Source: Kosakonia pseudosacchari (lineage in GTDB: Bacteria > Pseudomonadota > Gammaproteobacteria > Enterobacterales > Enterobacteriaceae). Taken from it: 64,000 nucleotides of DNA. How positions within the stretch are numbered: the first letter of the stretch is position 1; the number at the start of each line of letters is the position of its first letter. The stretch lies in assembly GCF_900184035.1 (NCBI RefSeq), contig NZ_FXWP01000017.1, forward strand, positions 106,209 through 170,208, written 5' to 3'. Position numbers and translations under genes: made by a program. Under the pieces are notes generated by a model. The model saw only the letters and a list, made by a program, of their open reading frames with translations. It ran no database searches and was not told the DNA's origin. Positions 58,009 through 64,000 of the stretch are shown here, piece by piece.

Positions 58009-58682
58009 TCTCATTCCTTGTCAGAAGTATTTTCAGTCTTTGCGCAACAGAGGGTGTACTGACGTTATCGGCAGATGGCGATAAACATTAAAGGCGTAAA
58101 AACAGTCTGCTCGATGAAAAATTGACGCGGCTTTATTTTCATTCCGCGACCTGCATCAAGTCGGGCGGGCTATTTTGGGATTTTCCTGATGAGGGGTTAA
58201 GACAAGACAAAGTGTAAAATATGTAACGGCGTGTGAGTCTTTATATCAAATTCATCTCCTGTTCATGGCGCTAATGCATTGCGCCGTGAGGAATTTCTTA
58301 ATGAAGAGCTTAACTTAGGATATATCATGTATATGACCTAACTCTATGATTATGGCTGGCATAATTTTTTAGGTTGCAGAAGAAATAATTATCACCTGGC
58401 CATCAACAACGTTTCTTATTTTAAATACCCGCAAAGCGCACGTAATAGCGGTTGTCACTCATATGCCCGTAATTTACTGACCACTGTCAGTAAAGCGAAT
58501 TTCTTTATTTCACGACACTTACGCAGAATAGCAAATCTGCGCCAGTCAACACTAAATATAACAAGAAGTTATCTTCTCTCTGCGCATACATTAAAAGGCA
58601 GCGAAATAGATAAAAATCAGCAGCGATAAGGTGACTCATCGCTTTATTTGGAATGGTGTAATAACAACATGAGGTGCCCCTG
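58009..58682. other. Intergenic region between the exported protein and DUF1796 genes
   Basis: About 670 bp of divergent intergenic DNA. A near-perfect palindrome GGCGCTAATGCATTGCGCC lies at 58267-58285. Composition is AT-rich; short frames on the minus strand (58505-58786) overlap the DUF1796 gene and look non-coding. No known RNA recognised. Confidence 0.4.
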
Positions 58683-59519
58683 ATGAAAGGCGAAGCCATT
58701 AAACAACGCGTGCGAGATAACCTCAAATCGCTGAAAAGAACGATGCGCAACCTGCATAAGAAATGGAAATATCGCAATAATTTCACTTCGCAAGTACTTT
58801 GGGTTTCATTGGGTGAGAATTGCCTTCCTGATGATATTCTCCGCCGACATAACCGAAAATCCTTTAGCTCGGTTTTTTCCTCCGGGCGTTCGAATATTGA
58901 ATATATTCTGCAAATGGAAAAAGACGATTATCGCCATTTACTGGAAAAAGAGCATTTACAACATTTCCCGGATGGCGAGCATGCCGTTGTGCGCTCGACG
59001 TTTTATGAAAAATGTGTAGGGCATTACAGCGAAAGGCATATGCTGGGTTTTGAATTCACCCATCATGATCCGTTAAGAATTAAAGAAGACAGCCGCGCAT
59101 TTCAACGCCGCATTTCCCGCCAGCTACAATATCGGGGCAAAAAAGATTTTGTGTTTCTCTATCATCACCGAATCACCGAGCATTCCGATCTTTCTCTTTT
59201 ACGGGAACATCTCAACGAATTCCTGTCGTTGTACAACACGCAAGGTTGCGACTGTAAGATCGTGCTTTTTTATCAACACATTATTGCGGCAAATAGCGCT
59301 AAACGTATCGACTTCACGCCGCATGAGAATGGTTTGCTTGAATTTGTATGCCATACCCACGAGATATGGGGCGGAGATGATTTGGATACCTTCTGGGCGA
59401 AGAAAGATGATGCGCTTTTCGCTGAGATGTTCGAAACCGTGGACAAATACAGTCTCAGCAAGCGCCACACCTTTCCTGAAAGCGCCCTCGTCTCCACTGG
59501 TTCAGGTGTGCCGCTGTAA
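58683..59519 (+). CDS. DUF1796 family putative cysteine peptidase
   Basis: 278 residues from the ATG at 58683, which has GAGG 8 nt upstream; a GTG at 58674 overlaps that site. The DUF1796 signature is clear: SLGENCLPDDILRRHNRKSF (Cys probably catalytic), SSGRSNIEYILQMEKDD, and H/D-containing HHRITEHSDLSLLREHLNEF. Related families are described as papain-like. No signal peptide; basic N-terminal helix. No link to its neighbours is known. Confidence 0.75.
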   Translation: MKGEAIKQRVRDNLKSLKRTMRNLHKKWKYRNNFTSQVLWVSLGENCLPDDILRRHNRKSFSSVFSSGRSNIEYILQMEKDDYRHLLEKEHLQHFPDGEHAVVRSTFYEKCVGHYSERHMLGFEFTHHDPLRIKEDSRAFQRRISRQLQYRGKKDFVFLYHHRITEHSDLSLLREHLNEFLSLYNTQGCDCKIVLFYQHIIAANSAKRIDFTPHENGLLEFVCHTHEIWGGDDLDTFWAKKDDALFAEMFETVDKYSLSKRHTFPESALVSTGSGVPL

Positions 59520-59549
59520 CAAAAGAGACGTTAGCGTTTCGCCGGCGAT

Positions 59550-59574
59550 AAAAAAGCCCGGACAGGGCTTTTTT
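59550..59574. terminator. Bidirectional terminator between DUF1796 and yhiN
   Basis: AAAAAAGCCC (59550-59559) / GGGCTTTTTT (59565-59574) with a 5-nt loop: a T tract in both directions serves both convergent genes. Confidence 0.85.
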
Positions 59575-59590
59575 ACTCAGCAACGCGGGC

Positions 59591-60793
59591 TCAGGCAGAG
59601 GGCTTCGCCGCTAAGGCTTGTGCGCAGGCCCAGGCGCTCGACCACGCCCACTGGAAGTTGTACCCGCCAAGCCAACCGGTGACATCCATCACTTCACCAA
59701 TAAAGTACAGCCCCGGCACATTGCGGGCTTCCATGGTGCGGGAAGACAATTCATGGGTGTCGACACCGCCGAGCGTCACTTCCGCGGTGCGATAACCTTC
59801 GGTGCCATTCGGCTGCACGCGCCAGTTCGTCAGCAGCGCAAGCAGATTCTCCTGCTCGCGGCTATTGAGCTGCTTCAATGTGACATCCGGGATCTGCCCC
59901 GTCTGTTGCAGGCACTCCACCAGCCGTTTTGGCAACTGCATCGCCAGCGTATTTTTCAGGCTCTGATTCGGGTGCGCATCGCGTTGCTGATTGAGGAAGC
60001 CGTCCAGATCGACATCGGGGAGTAAGTTGATGCTGACAAATTCACCGGGTTGCCAGTAGCTGGAAATTTGCAAAATGGCCGGACCGGATAATCCCCGATG
60101 GGTGAACAGCAAGTTTTCGCGAAAAACCGTACCATCCTCAGCGGTGATCACCGATGGCACCGAAACGCCGGAAAGCGTCTGCATCTGCTCCAGCAGCGGT
60201 TTATGCAGGGTAAACGGTACTAATCCGGCGCGCGTTGGCAGCACCTTTAAACCGAACTGCTCGGCGATTTTATAACCAAACGGCGAGGCACCCAGCCCTG
60301 GCATCGACAAACCGCCGGACGCAATGACCAGATTTTTCGCCTGCACGCTGTCGCCGTTGAGTTGCAAGGTAAAGCCATCGTCGTTGCGCTCAACGCTAAG
60401 CACTTCCGTTCGCAGGCGCTGGATAACGTTGCCCTTTTCGCATTCGGCCACCAGCAGATCGACAATTTGCTGCGCCGAATCATCGCAAAAAAGCTGACCC
60501 AGCGTCTTTTCATGCCAGGCGATGCCGTATTTACCGACCAGTTCGATAAAGTCCCACTGGGTGTAGCGCGCCAGCGCAGATTTGCAAAAATGCGGGTTCT
60601 GGCTCAAATATGCCGCAGGTTCGACATAAAGGTTAGTAAAGTTGCAGCGTCCACCGCCGGACATCAAAATCTTGCGGCCAGGTTTTTTGCCATTATCCAG
60701 CAATAACACCCGACGACCCGCCTGCCCGGCCAGCGCCGCGCAGAACATGCCCGCCGCACCGGCGCCGATAACAATGGCATCAAACTTTTCCAC
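59591..60793 (-). CDS. yhiN: YhiN, HI0933-family flavoprotein
   Basis: 400-residue FAD-binding protein like E. coli YhiN: dinucleotide fold IGAGAAGMFCAALAGQAG near residue 10, GKKPGRKILMSGGGRCNFTN, and the C-terminal YFIGEVMDVTGWLGGYNFQWA typical of the HI0933 family. Function unknown. Its position beside pitA is as in E. coli and marks the return to the conserved backbone. Confidence 0.95.
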   Translation of the reverse strand: MEKFDAIVIGAGAAGMFCAALAGQAGRRVLLLDNGKKPGRKILMSGGGRCNFTNLYVEPAAYLSQNPHFCKSALARYTQWDFIELVGKYGIAWHEKTLGQLFCDDSAQQIVDLLVAECEKGNVIQRLRTEVLSVERNDDGFTLQLNGDSVQAKNLVIASGGLSMPGLGASPFGYKIAEQFGLKVLPTRAGLVPFTLHKPLLEQMQTLSGVSVPSVITAEDGTVFRENLLFTHRGLSGPAILQISSYWQPGEFVSINLLPDVDLDGFLNQQRDAHPNQSLKNTLAMQLPKRLVECLQQTGQIPDVTLKQLNSREQENLLALLTNWRVQPNGTEGYRTAEVTLGGVDTHELSSRTMEARNVPGLYFIGEVMDVTGWLGGYNFQWAWSSAWACAQALAAKPSA

Positions 60794-61022
60794 AACTGCA
60801 CCCTCATTAATAAATCGTGGCGGATTGTAAAGAGTTCATGCTGGTCGCACCAGCGTGAATACGCGCGAAAGGTAACAGGGTATTGAAAAATATAAATTAA
60901 TTTTAAAATCGCAGTTTAATTTAAGAAATAATGTCAAAAAAAATACATAATTCACTTTGCCGACGCTGCCAATGTCCCTGATAATGCGCCGCGTTCATGT
61001 CCTCAAAATGGCTTAACGACCT

Positions 61023-62519
61023 ATGGTACATTTGTTTGCCGGCCTGGATCTTCATACCGGGCTGTTACTCTTGCTTGCTCTGGTTTTTGTTCTGTTTTAT
61101 GAAGCCATTAACGGCTTCCATGACACAGCGAACGCCGTAGCAACAGTCATTTATACACGCGCTATGCGTTCTCAGCTGGCGGTCGTGATGGCAGCGGTGT
61201 TTAACTTCTTCGGCGTTTTGCTGGGTGGGTTGAGCGTCGCGTATGCGATTGTGCATATGTTGCCCACCGATCTGCTGTTGAATGTCAGCTCTGCGCATGG
61301 TCTGGCGATGGTCTTTTCCATGCTGCTGGCCGCTATTATCTGGAACCTGGGCACCTGGTATTTGGGCCTGCCGGCTTCCAGCTCCCACACCCTGATTGGC
61401 GCGATTATCGGTATTGGTTTAACCAATGCGTTGATGACCGGCACCTCGGTGGTGGACGCGTTAAACATCCCGAAAGTGCTGAATATCTTCGCTTCGCTGA
61501 TCGTTTCACCGATCGTAGGCCTGGTCTTCGCTGGCGGTTTGGTGTTTATCCTGCGTCGTTACTGGAGCAACACGAAAAAACGTGCGCGTATCCATATGAC
61601 CCCTGCTGAACGCGAGAAAATCGACGGCAAGAAAAAGCCGCCGTTCTGGACGCGCATCGCGCTGATCCTCTCCGCGATTGGCGTGAGTTTCTCGCATGGT
61701 GCGAACGACGGTCAGAAGGGTATCGGCTTGATCATGCTGGTGCTAATTGGCGTTGCGCCTGCGGGCTTCGTGGTCAATATGAATGCCTCTGGTTACGACA
61801 TCACTCGTACGCGTGATGCCGTCAACAACGTGGAAACGTATTTCCAGCAACATCCGGCGCTGCTGCAAAAAGTTACCGGTATCGATCCGCTCATCCCAAC
61901 GCCGGAAGAAGTGGCCACCCAACCGGGTGAGTTCCACTGCCATCCGGGCCGCGCCATTATGGCGCTGGATCGCGCGAAAACGATGCTGACCAACGTTGAA
62001 AGCTACGACAAACTGCCGGTGGAACAACGCAGCCAGTTACGTCGCATTATGCTCTGCCTGTCTGATATCACCGACCAGGTGGCGAAGCAGCCGGAAGTCA
62101 GCGCTGACGACCAGCGTCTGCTGAAAAAGCTGAAAGGCGATATGCTGAGCACCATCGAGTACGCGCCAATCTGGATAATCATGGCCGTCGCGCTGGCGTT
62201 AGGTCTGGGTACGATGATCGGCTGGCGTCGCGTGGCGACAACAATCGGCGAGAAGATCGGTAAGAAAGGCATGACGTATGCGCAGGGCATGTCCGCGCAG
62301 ATGACAGCCGCCGTTTCTATTGGTCTGGCGAGTTACACCGGGATGCCGGTTTCCACTACACACGTGCTGTCGTCTTCTGTTGCCGGGACGATGATCGTCG
62401 ACGGCGGTGGCCTGCAGCGTAAAACCGTGACCAATATTCTGATGGCCTGGGTCTTCACCCTGCCAGCATCGATTATTCTGTCCGGCGTGCTGTACTGGCT
62501 GGCGCTGCATCTGATTTAA
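61023..62519 (+). CDS. pitA: PitA, low-affinity phosphate (metal phosphate) transporter
   Basis: 498-residue inner-membrane PiT-family symporter, E. coli length 499. Both family motifs are present: [15 protein letters not shown] near residue 30 and the second half [14 protein letters not shown] with the large cytoplasmic loop between. It brings in phosphate complexed with divalent metal, driven by protons. Followed by a strong terminator. Confidence 0.97.
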   Translation: MVHLFAGLDLHTGLLLLLALVFVLFYEAINGFHDTANAVATVIYTRAMRSQLAVVMAAVFNFFGVLLGGLSVAYAIVHMLPTDLLLNVSSAHGLAMVFSMLLAAIIWNLGTWYLGLPASSSHTLIGAIIGIGLTNALMTGTSVVDALNIPKVLNIFASLIVSPIVGLVFAGGLVFILRRYWSNTKKRARIHMTPAEREKIDGKKKPPFWTRIALILSAIGVSFSHGANDGQKGIGLIMLVLIGVAPAGFVVNMNASGYDITRTRDAVNNVETYFQQHPALLQKVTGIDPLIPTPEEVATQPGEFHCHPGRAIMALDRAKTMLTNVESYDKLPVEQRSQLRRIMLCLSDITDQVAKQPEVSADDQRLLKKLKGDMLSTIEYAPIWIIMAVALALGLGTMIGWRRVATTIGEKIGKKGMTYAQGMSAQMTAAVSIGLASYTGMPVSTTHVLSSSVAGTMIVDGGGLQRKTVTNILMAWVFTLPASIILSGVLYWLALHLI

Positions 62520-62540
62520 CGCGTTTCGCACGCGACAAAA

Positions 62541-62567
62541 ACGGGCCAGCTTGCTGGCCCGTTTTTT
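62541..62567 (+). terminator. pitA terminator
   Basis: ACGGGCCAGC (62541-62550) / GCTGGCCCGT (62553-62562) followed by a run of T. On the opposite strand AAAAACGGGCC... with TTTTTGTCGC could also end uspB. Confidence 0.85.
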
Positions 62568-62579
62568 TATGGTTTCAAT

Positions 62580-62918
62580 TCAGTGCCAAATCAGCAGTGC
62601 AATCAGGCTCACCACCACCAGACCGCAGAGCGAACTGGTTAAAATGAACAGACGGCGTACACGTTCACAGCGGCGAATAAATTCATCGTCATGATGGTCG
62701 CGATAACGCTGTGCGTAGATATACCACACCAGCCGCATCTGTTTGCTCGGTTGACCGTGGGAAGTGAAAAAGCCGCCACCGTCCACGTATTGATAAAGTA
62801 GAGGGTCGCACCCGCGAAGTACCACTAACAGCGCGCGCAGCGATGAGTAATAACGCGCCATGTTAACCACACATACGACACACAAAGCCCAAAACAGCGC
62901 AACAGTGCTGATTACCAT
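62580..62918 (-). CDS. uspB: UspB, universal stress protein B
   Basis: 112-residue two-span inner-membrane protein matching E. coli UspB (111 residues) along its length. The start [13 protein letters not shown] follows GGGGAGGGG; 25 in-frame codons upstream are not conserved. In E. coli it is sigma-S dependent and affects ethanol tolerance in stationary phase. Divergent from uspA. Confidence 0.94.
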   Translation of the reverse strand: MVISTVALFWALCVVCVVNMARYYSSLRALLVVLRGCDPLLYQYVDGGGFFTSHGQPSKQMRLVWYIYAQRYRDHHDDEFIRRCERVRRLFILTSSLCGLVVVSLIALLIWH

Positions 62919-63371
62919 ATCCCCTCCCCGGCGACCGCCCACAGAGATTCGCTCCTGGACCCTCGCTCCCGGATACCCAACCAAGCCAAACAACGAAGAG
63001 TATTACCAAACGCCGAACGGGATGACAACACAGGCGGTGTCCCGCAATTGGCTTCGCTTCCATGCGCCAGGCAACTGGGGGACACCGTCTGTTTTCCGTA
63101 CGGTTTATTTATAGTGTAGGAGATCAGTTTATTTTTTTGCCACAAGCGTCAGCATCATCAATGCATCTGGCTGTAAATATTGCTTAAGTGAATCGTGATC
63201 CAGGTTGATTGACGGTGCTAAAAGAGCGTTATAAGGTACAAATATCTTCTCAAAGAGATCTTTAAGGCCGGGCGCTACGCTCACGTAAAACGCAGGATGC
63301 GGGCGCAGTGCAACAGCATCAGGGGGTTTTAACCCCGATGGTCATCGACAACTTATGGAAGGAGTAACACT
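62919..63371. other. uspB-uspA divergent promoter region
   Basis: 453 bp between divergent uspB and uspA, carrying both promoters. I could not assign promoter elements with confidence. The AGGAG before uspA (63360-63364) is a strong ribosome-binding site. No small gene seen. Confidence 0.5.
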
Positions 63372-63809
63372 ATGGCTTACAAACATATCCTTATCGCAGT
63401 CGATCTCTCCCCCGAAAGCAAATTGCTGGTTGAGAAAGCGGTCTCCATGGCGCGACCCTACAACGCGAAAATTTCCCTGATTCATGTCGATGTGAACTAT
63501 TCCGATCTTTACACTGGGCTTATCGACGTTAACCTCGGTGATATGCAAAAACGTATCTCCGACGAAACACATCAGGCGCTGACAGAGCTCTCCACCAACG
63601 CGGGCTACCCGATTACTGAAACCCTGAGCGGCAGCGGCGATCTGGGGCAAGTGCTGGTAGATGCGATTAAGAAATACGATATGGATCTGGTGGTGTGCGG
63701 CCACCATCAGGATTTCTGGAGCAAACTGATGTCTTCCGCGCGCCAGCTTATTAACACCGTGCACGTCGATATGCTGATTGTTCCCCTGCGGGATGAAGAA
63801 GAAGACTGA
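63372..63809 (+). CDS. uspA: UspA, universal stress protein A
   Basis: 145-residue cytoplasmic universal stress protein, nearly identical to E. coli UspA ([45 protein letters not shown]). UspA belongs to the Usp branch that lacks a typical ATP-binding G-2x-G-9x-G motif. Induced on growth arrest. Followed by a strong terminator. Confidence 0.97.
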   Translation: MAYKHILIAVDLSPESKLLVEKAVSMARPYNAKISLIHVDVNYSDLYTGLIDVNLGDMQKRISDETHQALTELSTNAGYPITETLSGSGDLGQVLVDAIKKYDMDLVVCGHHQDFWSKLMSSARQLINTVHVDMLIVPLRDEEED

Positions 63810-63844
63810 TGTTTCGCTAACGGCGTAACGTTAGGCTAAATACC

Positions 63845-63875
63845 GCCCGGCCCGCGCAATGCGGCCGGGCTTTTT
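63845..63875 (+). terminator. uspA terminator
   Basis: GCCCGGCC (63845-63852) / GGCCGGGC (63863-63870) with a 10-nt loop and T5 (63871-63875). Confidence 0.85.
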
Positions 63876-63883
63876 GTCTATAG

Positions 63884-64000
63884 AAAACCCCCAGCTAGGC
63901 TGGGGGTTCCGGAAAGCTTTCAGCTTTAAGCCAGTTATTAAAACCCCTTTTGATTTGTTAAAACAGCTTGCGGTCTGGCAACTGCAAAAGTTCAACAAGA
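63884..64000 (+). mobile_element. IS200-type insertion sequence, left end (truncated by window)
   Basis: From about 63884 the sequence is the recognised left end of IS200: the hairpin AACCCCCAGC-TAG-GCTGGGGGTT (63886-63908), an internal terminator that blocks transcription entering the element, then AAAGCTTTCAGCTTT, and AACCCCTTTTGATTTGTTAA (about 63942-63961), the 5' arm of the stem that hides the transposase ribosome-binding site, followed by GGTCTGGCAACTGCAAAAG. The transposase gene tnpA would begin just beyond 64000 on this strand. The element sits right behind the uspA terminator. Confidence 0.8.

Noticed and set aside
58505..58786. 93-codon minus-strand frame upstream of DUF1796
   Set aside because: It overlaps the DUF1796 start in antisense and has no family resemblance or ribosome-binding site.

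Overview
The window reads as a chromosomal segment from the family Enterobacteriaceae. The gene order ugpEAB - livFGMHK - panM - livJ - rpoH - ftsXEY - rsmD-yhhL-yhhM-yhhN-zntA-tusA-yhhQ-dcrB - yhhS-yhhT - nikABCDER - (rhs region) - yhhN-independent tail yhiN-pitA-uspB-uspA is the same backbone that Escherichia coli carries around 77-78 min, and protein lengths and N-termini agree with the E. coli orthologues almost everywhere. The differences (a transaminase before rpoH, an arn operon and a phenolic acid decarboxylase between yhhT and nikA, an SDR and an AEC transporter after nikR) fit a Kosakonia/Enterobacter/Klebsiella-type relative, possibly plant-associated, but the genus cannot be fixed from sequence reading alone.

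Layout. 1-2.8 kb: glycerol-3-phosphate uptake (ugp) under a Pho-box array, then an intact chromosomal hok/mok/sok type I toxin-antitoxin locus. 3-10.1 kb: the complete LIV-I/LS branched-chain amino acid ABC transporter with both binding proteins and panM. 10.3-16.9 kb: a PuuE/GabT-type transaminase, rpoH (with DnaA boxes upstream), the ftsYEX cell-division/SRP-receptor operon and rsmD. 16.9-25.5 kb: small membrane proteins, the ZntR-controlled zinc exporter zntA, tusA, a preQ1-riboswitch-controlled yhhQ, dcrB, a HigBA-like type II toxin-antitoxin pair with a long perfect inverted-repeat operator, and the membrane proteins YhhS and YhhT. 25.5-32.9 kb: the complete arnBCADTEF operon for 4-amino-4-deoxy-L-arabinose modification of lipid A. 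33.3-34.8 kb: padC and a divergent LysR regulator. 35-40.4 kb: nikABCDE-nikR nickel uptake with a perfect NikR operator. 40.5-42.3 kb: SDR and AEC transporter.

42.6-59.5 kb is the accessory region. It is a vgrG island of type VI secretion (no tss structural genes here): VgrG, an EagR/DUF1795 chaperone, a 1510-residue PAAR-Rhs effector with an AHH-like nuclease tip, its overlapping Imm11-like immunity gene, and downstream a record of earlier toxin exchange: a 15-codon Rhs tail remnant, a SUKH immunity pseudogene with two lesions, an orphan Rhs C-terminal cassette that repeats 909 bp of the active rhs core but is frameshifted inside its own AHH toxin, and a retained AT-rich immunity candidate. 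DUF4291, GNAT and DUF1796 proteins and a large exported protein of unknown function flank it.

59.6-64 kb returns to backbone: yhiN, pitA, uspB, uspA, and the window ends inside the left end of an IS200-type insertion sequence just downstream of uspA.

Coding density is high, most operons show 1-4 nt start/stop overlaps, and base composition drops clearly only in the immunity/toxin-tip genes of the Rhs island and in the intergenic stretches around 33, 43-45 and 58 kb. No tRNA, rRNA or CRISPR array was seen.
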